Origin: Xylocopa sonorina
Lineage: Eukaryota; Arthropoda; Insecta; Hymenoptera; Apidae
DNA length: 64,000 nt
NCBI RefSeq assembly: GCF_050948175.1
Contig: NC_135198.1
Coordinates: 4,849,001-4,913,000 of the forward strand
Direction: 5' to 3'
The notes beneath the pieces were generated by a model. That model ran no database searches. It was not told where the DNA came from and saw only the letters and a program-made list of their open reading frames with translations. Made by a program: the position numbers and the translations under genes. The stretch's first letter is position 1; every line of letters begins with the position of its first letter. Below are positions 23,701-38,700 of this stretch, in pieces.

Positions 23701-26700
23701 CCAATTTTACTAAATAGTAATAAGAAGTGCTTTAACTTCCCAGTGTTCGTATGTGTGTATATATTCAATAAAGAAATCCCTTAATTTTCATTGAATAGAA
23801 AGAATAAGATAAATTATACCTCCCGCTTTAAAGGTAAGAGAGAGAAAGATATATCAGAAAACTATAAGAAAGAGTGAGACAGATGCTACCGATCTTGCTG
23901 TAGAACCCCTGGCGCCATCTCTGTGAAAAGTGCTCAAACTGGTCGCACAGCGTTATCGACAGCGAAGTAAACTACTGAAGCACTAGTGCCATCTCTTGGA
24001 GAAGAACTGAAACTTGTCGGGCATTAGTTTCAGTACTTTCTGCAGAGATGGCGTTAGTAGTTCTTCAGTCAACTGTTTTTTAAATATTTGAGCGGTATGA
24101 ACGCATATACAGTTCACCTGCAGTTTTCACTATTTCACACAAAATTTCTTTGCTTCCGTGGGGCGAAATAAAAAACTGAGTATATCATCAGAAAGCTTAG
24201 GGAATAAAAAATTTTATGTAAAATTTTCTGCCCTCCACGTCTAAAATTAATTAGTTAAATAGGAGATCGAACTTTTCCTAATTTACAAATTTTGTTTGTC
24301 TATTTTTGAGTTTCAGGGTAAAATAGAGACTATTGTAATAGCAAATTTATTGCTTCTTTCAATATTGTTTGTCATTTTCTTGTAGGACTTACGATTTGGA
24401 AGATGCAATCAATAATATGAGTGAAACTGCTGTTTCTCTGAGAAAAACAAAAGTCCCAATTTTCTCTGCCATTTTTACAAATCGGACCTAGGTTTATATG
24501 AACCTTTTTGTTGCTTTTGAGGCATAGTATCAGCTGTAAAAATTTGTCACACTAGTAGTGAATCACTCTGTAGAATGCGTTGTAAGTGGTGTGAATAATG
24601 TGTGTGTGTGTGGCCGTATCGTAAATACCTAATTAACGGGTACCAATGTCTTTGCTAATCTAAAGTTGGTTGTGTTTTCGTGATTCTCTTCAGAAAAGAA
24701 TTTCGCTAATTTGTGTAAAGGAAAAAGGACAAATAGTACATATAGTAACATGCTAAAAACTTTCCATGTTCGTGTGTCTCTGTGCGCTAAATGCATGCAT
24801 CATTGAATAAAAGTGAAATATATTAAAATGAAGAGTGCTATCTTCATACGTCCTTCGTACGATTTGTAACGTTTCATAGATCTTATTTATCAGTGCAGGT
24901 AAAATTTAATTATTTTAAACTGCAAATTACATGCAGTATATTAATAGAAGAATATCAGGTTCCATAAAATGCTATCGAAATATATAAGTTCATAAAATAA
25001 CTGTGCGTATATTGAAAAGTCCGGTTTAAAATCATTATATGACGAATATGTTGTATAAGATAGAACAACAATAATTATTGCGAGGTGTACAAGCAATTAA
25101 TTTAAAATTTTGGATTTGCATGATTTTGCTTTTAAGTAATTATATTGTCAAATGAATTATATATTCATCACTTTCGGTATATGTAAGTATGAAATTGCTA
25201 AGCATTTACAGAATTAATTACTAAAAGAATAATTTCATGCAGTAAATTCGAAGGTGTATTAAATAACGACTATTGCAGTCAGTATGTGTTGTAATATTTT
25301 TCTATGCACACTATGAGCTTCTATACCTATAAAAAGCATAATTACAGAAGCAGAATTGCGTTACAAGCATATCAATAGACTACTATATTACTTATATTAT
25401 TATCTCTAACTTGTATTCATTATTCTATGTAGTAAAATAGTATTGTAAAAAATGATTTTATCAGAAGCGTAAAATTAAGCAACTTGAATTAAAAACACAT
25501 AAATCGGAATGCTAAATTAAAACCGAATCAACGTTGTCAGTACGAAAACACACTGACAGCTAATATATAAATATATTTTACTACGGAATGTTGCAGTATC
25601 AATTATTTGAATATTTCACTATCTAACAAATTTTTGTTGCACGAAAGATATACCTTCTTATTAAATCATCTGAAACCGTTTGGAATAAAAACTGTTTAAG
25701 CACTTACCTCCTTCGTCTTCGCTATCGCTCATAAACGTTTCTTGCATTGATTCAGGAGCCTGGACTCTGTATTTTTCTTCTATAGTGACCGTATGGGTCG
25801 TTGTGATGATAGTTTCTGTGACTACTTTCAATGTTTCGATAACACTGATGTAACCAAGCTTTTGTGCAATATCCAAAGCAGTCTGGCCGTTCTGTGAAAG
25901 AAGGGAGGTACCGCATAGTTAGAGGAAATGAATAAATCACACGAACGAAGTTTTTTGGAAAATTGACTTACGTTAGTAGTGGTGTTCGGTTTTGCTTTAC
26001 CCTCGAGCAATAAATTAATCACCAGCGTGTGACCTTGTTGAGCAGCTTGATGCAATGGAGTGTATCCAGCATTCGTGCTGCTGTCAACAGCTGCGCCAGA
26101 TCGTAAAAGGAATCGTACCATAGCCGCCTGACCAAAATGAGCTGCCACATGTAATGGAGTATAACCAGCCTGAAAGATAAATGCGTATTTTCGTATTTAA
26201 TAACTGTCTCCAGAAAATCTCATTATTACGATGTTACAAGATAAATAGTTGTGAAATACATTTCAGATTCTGTTATTTTTCAATTTTTTTCTCTTTGTAC
26301 TTTTTTAACGAAGAAAGATATTCTTTTGCGTTTTAACTTACCTTCGTTTTAGCATCAATCTGAGCACCATTTTTAACGAGAATAGAAGCAACGTTAACTT
26401 TGTCCTCTTGTGCGCACAAGTGAAGCGGCGTGAGACCATTCTATAAAGAGAATATTATCAATTAAAATTAATTTGTTTCTGGGTGTTCAGAGTTCTCATA
26501 AATATGTAAATGCAGTTCATTCTTAATATATGAAAAGTTGCCACAAAAATACGACAAAGTTTAGTGTTACGCATTACCTTCGCTTTATGATTTGTATCTG
26601 CTTTGTGCTCGATAAGAAGCGTTGACATATCGGTGTGGCCTTCTTGTGCACTCAAATGCAAAGGTGTGAATCCCGCCTTCGATTCCGCATTTGCTTTCGC

Positions 26701-29700
26701 ACCGTATTCCAGTAAAGTAGTCGCAATATCCATCTGCATAGAAACAGACAAAAGCTATGCTATAACTGTTCATAACGTAGTAAAAATAATTCGGCTAACT
26801 CATATTTCGCCAACTATTCACCTGATTCTTACGCGCAGCAATATGTAATGGTGTATGACCGTTTTTAGCCATGGCATGAGGTGATGCACCCTTATCGAGT
26901 AACAGTAACGCCACATTTTGATGGTCGTAGTGAGAAGCCACGTGGAGTGGAGTTACACCATTCTAGAATCAATCAAATAAATTATTATATTATATAATTA
27001 TGTCTTATTTCAGCTGAATGATATATAAAACTGTTCCTAACCTTCCCTTGAGCATCAACCGGTGCATTCTTCTGCGACAATAATTTTGCCACATTCATGT
27101 TACCATATTTAGCTGCCAAATGTAGAGGCGTGAAACCCTTTTTGGTCGTTGCGGTAAGCGATGCGCCGTTTTCTAACAAAACGGATGCAACCTGTAACGA
27201 AGCAACGTTTCACAAATTAAAATCATCATGAAATCATCGAAATCACTAATTATAATTATATCAGCGATATTACCTCTTCTTGACCTTCTTTAGCGGCAAT
27301 ATGAAGTGGTGTATATAAATCTTTCGTCGTGGCGTCTACATCGGCACCGTGTTGAAGTAACAACATTACGATATCAACGTTACCTAATCGGGAAGCAACG
27401 TGAAGCGGTGTTTGCTCTTCCTGTAATGTTTGCGTTTTTCAAATTTACTTTAACGCTCTGTACAGTTGTTTACGTAGAGAAATGAAAGTGTGCAACAAAC
27501 TCTTTTTCACTATGTATACAGAAATTTAAATGAAAATAGACAAGTACTAAATTTATTTTCTTTACCCTGGCTCTGGCATCAACTTGGGCACCATTTCTAA
27601 GAAGTATCCTGATAATATCAGTCTGATTCGCTCTGGCAGCTAAATGCAAAGGCGTTTCGCCTCTTACTGTCGGTATATCGGGACTAGCTGCGTGTTGCAG
27701 TAAATAAATCACTATGTTCATGCACCCCATGAAGCTTGCTACATGTAGAGGCGTCAATCCGGACTAAGCAATAAAATGAAACTATTATTACTAAAGATAA
27801 TAACAATTTTCGTTTGTTATTATTTCGGTAAGACGTATCGATTATTGCTAATAATTGAGGTTTCTAAATAAATGGAGATATGATTTGTGCTATAATACCT
27901 ATGATGTATACCTATAATGTAAGGTATTAACGCTAAAGGAAAGTGAATTATTGAGCTGACAATGAAAGAAATGGGATTACATACCTCCGTTGTGGCTTCG
28001 ATACTAGCTTTGTGCTTTAAGAGGAGCTCGACGACCTTCAATCTGTTCTTCTTGCAAGCAATGTGAAGCGGAGTAAAGCCGTTCAGAGCTCGTGCGTTTG
28101 GATCGGCGTTTCTGTCGAGTAAAAGCTTAGCCACTCGTACGTGTCCGCAATGAGCTGCCACGTGCAGCGCCGTCAAATAATCCACCGTCACTTCGTCCAC
28201 GGGTGCCCGATGGTACAACAATATCCTCGCAGCGTCGACGTGGTCCCCTTGAGAAGCCATGTGCAACGGTGCGAGACCGTTCTGTCAACAAGAAGCAGGA
28301 CTTAAATTCACCCGCCAGAAAACACTTTACACGGCATTCCGGGGAAATGTTTTACCTTCGTTTTGGAACCGATCGGTGCGCCTTTCTCGATTAAAATGTC
28401 AACAACTTCGTGATGGCCAGATCGTGCCGCGCAATGAAGCGGTGTAAGGCCGTCTCTCGTTTTCGCTTCGATGTTCGCTCCCTTGCTCATTAAAAGATTC
28501 ACCATCTTTATTTTTCCCCATTTCGCTGCTACGTGCATGGGCGTAATATTGTGCTGTAAAACGGAGATGTATTTAGAACTCGCGCAACAAAACTTGATAC
28601 ATGAGCTTGATTTGGAACCTTGTTCAATTATTAGCTAGAAATTCCTTACCTTAGCCGCGAAGTTCACGTCTGCCCCTCTGTCGTAAAGCAAGAAAGCAAT
28701 TCGGTCGTTACCGTAATGTGCAGCTATGTGGAGCGGCGTGAAACCGCTCTTCGATGTTACATCGGGATTGTGATCGTTCTGTCATAAAAGGAAAGAAAAA
28801 TCTGAATTCACGGGCGCTGATTTAATTCCTTTTCGCATGCCGATTACATCGGATCGAATGTAGGGCTTCGGTAGTAAATTATTGCGACATACCTGTAAAA
28901 GTAGGGCAGCCGCCTTGCAATCGTCTTTCTTGGCAGCGATGTGGAGGGCAGGCAATCGAACTTTACCACGAGTGTCATTTTCCAACAGAACTGCAACTAC
29001 CTTATCGTGACCCTGTTGCATAGCTACTGCCAATGGGGTGAAACCATCCTATGAACGAGAAATCCATACGGAAAAATAAGCACGGTAATTTATTCCTATC
29101 TTTGGGGTGTTTTGAAGATATTTATAATATAATAATATAGAATAATTCATACTGATCCCTGAATGAACGTTAGAAGTATATATTAAAATATTGAGACAAG
29201 TGCACTATCGTGTGTTTAATTAATGAACAACGATTTTCTCTACAAACCTCTGTAGCCAACGTTTGATTGGCACCTTTACTGAGGAGGAACTTGACCACAG
29301 AATCATGATTTTCCTGAGCAGCCATATAAAGTGGTGTAAAACCATTTTGTGACTGTGCATTCACAGAAGCACCTCGTTGTACCAGCAATTGTACCACCTC
29401 CTCCTGTCCAGCTGTAAATACGTTAATTTCAATTATACATGAATGCTCGTCCCAAAAGCATAATCATCAATTTTCACAGATCTGAGCTAGCACATATAAA
29501 GGACATGAATATTCAATATTCGTAGGTACCTCTTCGTGTAGATACATAAATTTAAGAATGAGGGGTTAAGTCAAAACAAGCTCGATAACTAAAAAGTATG
29601 TATCTATATGATAATATTAGTAGATTGAAATGGTAATGTCCTCACGTACCAAGAGAAGCGATATGTAATGCCGTGTTTCCCTTTTTGGTAGCTGCATCAA

Positions 29701-32700
29701 CCACAGCGCCGCGCTTGAGGAGTTCTCTGACAATTTCCAAATGTCCATCTTTAGCTGCCAGGTGTAAAGCGTTCAAGCCGTTCTGTAATCAGTACATATT
29801 TATTTATTTATACGAACGGCTATCGTAGAACCGTAGAGAACTGTTCGGGACGAAATAAGAGCAATTAAGACGATGAAATTGAACACTTACAGCGTTCGAT
29901 GCGTTAATATCCACTCCCGATTCCAGGTACTCCAAAACCTTCTCCAGCTGGCCTGCACGGGCTGCGCGCAGAAACGACGTGCTCGGGTCGCTCTGGAAAA
30001 GGAAACGCGAAAAAGAGTCAGCGACGAAGCCGTGTTGTGCAACGCGAGATAATAGGGGACAAGTTAAAACAGACGCGCGTTAAACCGGCTAATGAATAAT
30101 TGATAGCGCAAGCCCGTTTGAATACTTTCTTTCGCGGTCAAGTATTACCCGTGTGTTTAATCATTCGTCACGTTCCTCTCTGCGGTTGTTTTGTCGTACG
30201 TCAATCAGATACGCTCCAACCGAGCAAAAAGCAAGCGTATATGGATGTAACGGGACACTTGTTACAAATCGTTTAATGTACCGCTAAACAGACGCGAGAT
30301 CGTCCGAGAAAAAATGCATCTTCACTATCGAGTTCATCGTTGAACAGTAGATACAGGCTCGTAATGGTACCGTGAAAATCGCGAAGAAAGAAACTGAATA
30401 TATATTTTTATAAACATTGAACAGAGAAAGGGAATTTATTTACATACATGGGCACTTAATAAGCTTAAAATTTAAAGAACTGTTGCGTTGCTATTACAGA
30501 ATCACCAACTAATTATTTTTCTCATAGAGAACATCAAATTATACTGCCATTTCATACTTTTACTAACAAAGTAATTCAATGAACATTTAGCTTGCAAGTT
30601 ATACACATAGAAGTGATAACTTACGAACAGAACAGTGAATACATATAGGTAGACTATCGATCTCGATTGACCTTAATTAACCTTTGCATATTAATTATAC
30701 TAAGTATATTTCTTATATAAAATATCAAACCCACTACTCTAATACTTCATTCTTTAGAAACCTGTATAAAACAAACGTTCTTGCAACATCGGTTCGGAAA
30801 CAATGAGGCTTGTCACGCAGGGCCACGAAAAAAAGCTGTGAAAAAACTTCTTCCATCATCGTAATGGTCCCTGAAATCAGCAGTTGATCGTGTCCGCGAT
30901 ACTATCCGCGAAGAAGCGTAATTGGAGTCGAACTGAAAAAGGTGTGCCACGCTGCGTTGTTTATTCTGAATCATATTGCGGATAAGTGATTAATATAGAG
31001 CGTGGGGCGCCGCGCTGTCTGCGAGAACGAGATACGACAATCCTCTCGCGCGCTCCCTCTTTCTATCGCCGTTCGCCTTCACCCTATTTCTCGATCGGCG
31101 TCTCTCCATCGCCATCCTCGCCGCCTGGCCCATTTCATTCCGCGGGGACAACCACAAGCTCCGCTCAGGGCTCACGGCTCGTTTTATAAGCTGAAATGTA
31201 TCGCTCCTTGTCCGGCCCACGCGCGAACCAGCAGCGGAGTAAGCACCGCCTGTCTGGGAATATTGTTGCGGTTCAAGGGAACGCGGGACAAGGATTTTTT
31301 CCAGACTCAGCTGTCTCGAGTACACTTCTTCGTGCATTCGAATTACGAGCAACTGTATTTTTAGACAACCTTTGATTCTTTAAAGTCATAGACAGCAAAT
31401 CGTGCCGCTCTGATCGAACTGAAAGCGTCAAGTTCTACTTGTACGGTGTTAAGAAATTAGCGCAACGATGTTACACTAATTTTGTATAATAATATTGATA
31501 CTCCTCTGTATGGAGTTTGTTAATTTTTGTTAGAATTATGTGATAAATATGTATGTAATAGAACGTATATTATGTTTAAATGATATTTACCATCTTGGTA
31601 TTATAAGCAACAGCGTTAACAATACTTATTTTATGGTAAGCTATTCGAATTACCTCAAATAGGTGCATTTTTTGTTATGCAGTATAAGATAATATTGGAA
31701 ATATGCATTTGTTTAAGTAGAAGATATTGGTTTCTATGTAATAACAAATTCATAACGTAGGTATGTAGATCACATGTTAAATAATACCTTGTTTACGCAT
31801 ATTACTTTAAATAACAAATAGCACGACTATGAGTAATAACAGTAGTATATACTTAAGTGCTGGTTAATGCAACAGTAAAACGTCAATTATCTAGACCAAT
31901 TATAAATAATTGAGCTTTCCATGGAAGAACATCGCTTATTCTTTGAAAGAATCTATAAATATTAATCTTAACCCTTTGCGCTTCAGAAGCGACTCTCAGT
32001 CGTCACTGTATTTCATATAACTCGAGATCTTGAAACACAAGATCGACTGTACTCACGAAGAAATTGGCGATAGAGAAAATGGTGATGTACGACTGAAAAA
32101 GTCGTTGAGTATAAAATACTGAACAAAGATAAAAACTTAAAAATTTCAGCCGTTCTTTCCAATATTCCTCTGATAAAAACAAGCTTGGTACTCTGGACTT
32201 GAGTCAGACGAACAAGTTATTTACATTTTAATACGCTAAATTATAGCGGACGTACCGCCAAACAGTTTTCGAAACACGAACACATTACGATCCACTTACA
32301 AATTGAATAATTTGTTGCCTGTACACAGCGTAAGACTCGTATGTTGGAGCATAGTAGGCATGCAAATAGCGTAACGTACGCGTGTAATTTTTCGCCGTGC
32401 ATATGTACATACTTATATCTCGTGACGCATCAACGATGTACTTAAATCAGCCAGTATCCCGTATGCAAGTCGGGTGTAAAGAGCCTCCTGCGCTTGCAAA
32501 CCTCACCGTCGCGGTTTAAATAATTCAGCGAACCGTTACTCCGACACGTGGATAGGTCCCTTCTGCGTCCGTCTCACCAGTCCTCTTTCACTGTCTTTAA
32601 ACTGCCTCTGCCCTCCATCCCATTTTTCCTCAAGGTGCGCGTCCGCATCTTCCGGCGGCGGGACGACGAAGGTCCAAGACCGGGCACCGGTCACTGCACT

Positions 32701-35700
32701 CATTACCCTCCCTTTTCCTTGCCCGCGAAAACGCTCCACGCGGACGCGCATAATTCTCAAATTGACGCTGGTTATGCCAACGCCAATTATACTAACGGTA
32801 ATTGACGATACGTGTCGATAGAAGAGCGGAGTCTGGACCTAGATTCCACGAGACACTCAAGTTTTTCGTTTCTCTTGGAGCAATCAAGTATTTTGGAATA
32901 GGTGATACGATTTCATTTAAAAATATTGTAGAAAAATAGCTTGTCTCATCTTTCATCTTTGATTATTTAGATAAACAGTATTTGTCGTTGAATAGTTAAA
33001 ATGTGTAAGGCATCTCTATGGAGAAATTGTGAAGGAATTTGTTGTGGGATTTATTGTTGTTCCAACGTAGCACAATTTCAAGCTTGTTGAATTTATGTGT
33101 TTACTGAACTAGGAAAGACAGTCAACTTCCTATAACGCGATTAATTTGTACCGTGTTGTATGGAAACCGCGCTGTAAGAAACTCAGAAGTAAGTAAAGTG
33201 TAAATCAGTTTGACTCCTCTGGCGTGCCAAGAGTACCAAGTTATGATGCATACGGTTATGAAATAAAATGTTATAAATACAAAAGACGAAATATAGTTCA
33301 GTACATACATAAAATTATTATTATTAATTCGTACCGCGTTATATGGAAACAGTGTTGTAAGACTACTCCGTTATACGAGGATTAACTGTAGTGCATTGCC
33401 TAGTGGCAATTTCAATGGAAAATATTTTCTACATCTTCCATTTTCATTTGTCTATATCACGGATATATATGTATATAAATGTTAGGAGCACTTTCTTTTA
33501 ATCTTGGAGTACTACCAGCTGTCAATATACTTTCCTCGTTCAAATCAACTATCGCGACTACAAGGATTGGTTTCTATTTACAGGTGTACGTAGCTGACGC
33601 GACATAGTTTTCCTTAAAAGGCCCACGTTGATTGGATACCTTGGTTCGCACAAGAAAAACTGCCCTGTTCACATCGTTTGGTACGAAAAGAACAGTGGAA
33701 CGAAGACGTCAAATTGATCCTACTAAAAAAAACAGTTTAAGAATATACTAGTTAAAATTAAATCAAATTAAGTTAAATTGCATTTGCACTTTTTGGATTG
33801 GATATTTTAGTTGCATTCTATGACGACTATTTTTCACGGTATTTCCTATATCTCTCGAGGAACCACGTGTCGTTCCCCTATATCATTAAATCGAGTAACT
33901 GATACGAGAACGTATTCGCACGAGGCGAAATTAAGTGAACGCGTGTCGGTTTCCTCTGCACGTTGAAATTCATTCTTAAGGAAAGTATCGTAACTAACGA
34001 CTTACGCCTAGGTGAGTACCCTCGGTTGCTGTCTGGCTAGGGACGCTTTAAGGGCTTCTACAACCCCTTTGGGGGAAGATGAAAGAAGACTAAACATAGA
34101 CCGGCAGCGCCGTTTAAGCTGCTCTATCGAGTAAACTTCAAACTTCTGTTATTCTTGTATGCACGTTAATACCAAAGCGTAAACAGGTTTGGTTTCCACA
34201 TTTCGAAGGCATTTTTATGCACTATGGCTATTCATACAAACGGAAATTTCAATGGCGAATACTAGTTGCAAGTCTTTCAAATATCAGCACGTGCGAAGAT
34301 TTTCACGTGTGAAACTATACACAAAATTGTAATCTGTATAACGAAGAATGATATATATCGAAATATTAATTCAGTTATTTATGATTGACAGTAGTTAAAT
34401 TTGCACACAGATATTATGTTCTGAAATAATTCTACAAGTACTTATTCGGATATGATAATCTAGTAAATGTAATTTTATATATAGCGTACGTATAATCGTA
34501 CACATATAACTATCTTAATTGACGGGAGTGTAAAATGTCATTGCCATTTAAATCGAGTGTTTACTTAAACACCGCGTAGATACCTTGATTTCATCGAGGC
34601 AAAGCTTATTAACATTCATTAAAGAGCCAAGTAGCCACTCCATACGATTAATTAAACTTGTCTCCTCTGCTCCTAATAATTAATCTGATGGCATACGCTC
34701 TCTTTCGAGGGCCCTACACTTGCGCTTTTACAAGTACACAACAAGCATTTACCGCAGCAACGATACGAGTCTAAATTAATCGTTCTTGAATTATTAAAGA
34801 GATTGTGACCTTAGAGGATTCGTGCTACTATGAATAACGATATTACAGCAGTTATCGTACCAATTCAACATTGCAATATGATGTCATAAGATTATAATAG
34901 CCGAATGCATTCAAGACATTTTAATTTATGTCATTGTCACATCAAAGGTGCGATACGGTGCTCAATTTGCCGTGCATACTAAACGAATCCAATCCAAGTA
35001 GCTTATGGATAAGACGCGAATAGCGCACAAATTTCACCAAGAAAATATGTTTTTCTATCTCGACAGATCCATCAACTTTTCTGACATTTTCCGCGGCATC
35101 TTGTTTTTCCATGACGAAGGACGAATTTATGCTTCATCACGGTCGACGTCCCGAAGTATGGCGATGAGGGTAAATGTAATAGGTATGCGTCTTCCTGCAA
35201 TTTCTGGCCGTGTACCAAAGCTAACTATAGCTACGCTATGCACCAAACGTGCTCCTATAGTCGTAGAAAGTGCGTACGAATGACCGCGTCGGGTTCACGG
35301 TACGGGACGGCAACCGGAAATACAGGTTGACGCGGAATAATCACTCGCAGCCCGTTTGATATTGCATATTCGCGACCCTGACATCATGATCTATTATTAA
35401 CCGATGATATTCCTCGTTTCGATAATTAAATCGGGAAATTTCTACCTCGCGTTGGAAGAACGAACGCTGGTGTTCTCCGTGTTCGAAACGGATCAATCTA
35501 AAATATAGTTGCACTTATTTGCGTACGCTTGTGAAATAATTAACGTTACTTGTTCTCATGACTTGGTCGCTCATGAATGTGTCCAAGAATTTCAGAGGTT
35601 CTACGAGAATATCCACACTGCGTTGCGCAAGTTAAACATAGTCATTGAAAATGTTCGCGTTTATTTACAACGTTCTTCGATGTTTGTTTAGGACCGTCTC

Positions 35701-38700
35701 GAGTCAGTCGGTGTAGTTGCATTCGGATTAAATATCAAATATTTCGCGTTAACTTGTTTAATTGTTCGATGAAGTATAAATAACAGTGGTAAATGCCTTT
35801 TTTAAATAGTATTAAAAATGATTGATATGTACACATAGAGTTCGAGAATCATGTGTACAGTGTATCGTAGTGTACACGATCTACCACTCTCGGAATTCAT
35901 CGAGTTTCATGGTTAGCGAAGTATGGTATTTATGTTCATTTACTGCATTAGCAAAGATAGTTTCATTTATTATAAATATTATATAGGATATGTATAGTAT
36001 TTCGATAAAAACAAATTACAAAATGAGATATATAATACAGACAAAGCCTTATTACCGATGAACTTAACAGATTATCTTTCCAATTCGAAGTCTGATTAAT
36101 TTTGGCAGCAAACGTATTACCAAAGGATACTAAACATCAGCCATTAATTTCCACTCGATCAACTAAATTCTCTCTCGAATACATTTCGAAACATTTCCCG
36201 ACCATCACTGTCAGTAACAACGCAACAATCCACGGTCATCCTTCTCTTCAAACCACCATCCGAAGTTCGTTTCACGTTACTTATAGCGGGTCACCGCACA
36301 TAATCCTCTTATTGTTCCACTTCCGACGAGTCTCGTCAGAGCCCCGAGAGAGAGTAACAGTTTCTTATCCAAGTGAAAGATAAATCTGGTTGGCTGCTTT
36401 CGAACGCGGAATGACCAGCCGGTTAAAACTGAACTAGAAACCACCGGACGATACAAAAATCGTGAAAGTAACAGAGCTCAGCCAGCCTTTTTTCCTCAAC
36501 TGGCGACGGTGAAAAAGAGATCCCCCATCGACTGGTTTCGCTTCTATCAAAGAGGAGGTGCGAGGAGATCCTCGAGGGAGAGGTCTCAGCGTCGGTGGAG
36601 GCTCGAAGAATGAAACCGCGGGTAGACTGACGCGAAGGACGGTAATTAGGTGCGCGACAATGGAAAAAGGAGGACGAGTTCGTTGACTGAGGAAAGAGGT
36701 GACTGAGCAAAGCGGATGGTACCTACGGTTGGGATAAGAAGAAGCGGAGCATGTCCAGGGGACGCGCGTGGACAGGAATTGGAAAAAAGGAGTAACGAGA
36801 TGTAACGTAACGTTACCGTGGCACGATCGAACGAGCGACACCGTCCGCGATTACGGCACTCCGCTCGTGTCCCCGGTTAATGAATTAATGCAAAAGGGTA
36901 TCGGTGGCCTCGACGGTGTTGTCCGCGATACGTGAAATGTCTATAATAAAATGCGGATGACGAAACCGACGGAAATACCAAATTATTGCAGACGATGATA
37001 ATTTTATACTTGACGCGTTCCGGCTCTTTTGGGATTCATAGGGTTTCGTGTTCGCTCGGACGTGAATTCACACTGTCACGTTTATTTAATGCTTCCGCGG
37101 ACGTACGTTTATTTACTACGGATATTGCGTGGGACACGCTCTAATAACATTTCGATGAAAACTATTCGCCTTATCCACGGAGAAGTACAGGTGACTACAA
37201 ACGTTCGAACTAGAAATTTTGAAGCGTACGAAAATCAAAATGTTTCCATTGATTCCACGATGAGTTGTTCAACATAGAGAATAATATGCACTTATAGAAC
37301 TATGCGTCATAAAGCAAGGAACGATTTAAAGTCCCCCAAAAATAGTGCTTATTAAAACAAAGACGGCCGATTAATCACGATCGTGTTATCCTTGTTACAA
37401 TGTCAACAAACGGTAGTAGGTGTTTGGCAAGGCGATCGTTGGCTCCGGGAACTATTTCATAAAACAACCGGTGGCAACGTTCAACCGGTTGTATAATTAG
37501 TGATGGTAGAATACCAGTAACGCTGGTGGTAGTAACAAATTGCACGTATAAACGTAGGAGGAAGATGTACGCATAGCTGTACGTTAAACTGTACTTCATT
37601 GAGCCGGCGTGCGTGTGATAAAGGTAACATTGCTGAAATACCACGTATCCATTACAAAGTTAAACTCCTCGTATTGTGAGAACGAAGTATCACCGTATAT
37701 AATGCGGCCAACTATTCTAATTTACTCTTTTATCTCGATCGAAGTTATATCGTGTTGTAATTAGCGAGCACTTTGTCGGGAATTTGCTAAACGCACTCAA
37801 CGAAACGTCAGTGATGTTTAATGCTCTTGTAGAAAATTTGAATAGATATGTAAAGAAGCACAGAATATATGTAACTTGCGAGGAGTGCAGGCCAAGAAAT
37901 TCAAAAATAAAATAAGTAAATAATTAGTTACGTTTATAGACAATTAGGAATGAAAATTCTCAAGTTTGTATATCAATTGCATAATGTACTTCCTTTGATT
38001 AATTGATCAACCTTAGATTATTTATTTTATTTCAGCAATAATCTAGTTATTTATTATTATATTTGCCGTATTTTACATATTTATATGATCACACGTGACC
38101 ATATTGCTATGGCTAAATTGATATTTCACGCTACGAATTAATTTCTGCCTGACATTTACATACATCCGTGACGTACATTGGGAAATATACATACTACAAA
38201 TGTTGCATACGTTTAACATATATTTTACTAATATATTGATTCATAAAAGTCGCAAAAACACATGTACTATATAGATATTCTACACAGTACAGTATCCCTT
38301 CGTACTTAAAAGTCTCGGAGCGCAGCCGTTTAAAATTTGTCTTCAAACTCGAGGGCTCCTCAATGGAGACAATATAAATTATTTTGTAGTTTGAAACAAA
38401 TCATAATAACATTATTTATTCTATTAGCAAATTACAAATGTTCTGTAAACAATAATGCTGTTACTTTTTCTTTCGAGTGCAACGAGTTCAAAATACCGGC
38501 GAGATATCGTTCGAATCGAGAGCGCGAAGCAAAACCGGCTGGTTTCGCGTAAAACTGCATCGTCTTCGAGTGTTTCCTTTCTTTCATTTTTTTTTCTTTC
38601 CCCTCGAGGAATCAAGCCGAAGAAGGCTCCCCCCATTCTTCGTGGCTCTAATTAAATTTATCAGTCCCGCTGAGAATCCTCTTACGGCAAGGTTCCCGCG

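Larger units (their letters stand above)
21625..25707 (-). other. Ank2: Ankyrin intron containing the fold-back element
   Basis: Apart from the 1.4 kb element (23,155-24,570) this is AT-rich sequence with no gene. Confidence 0.8.
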
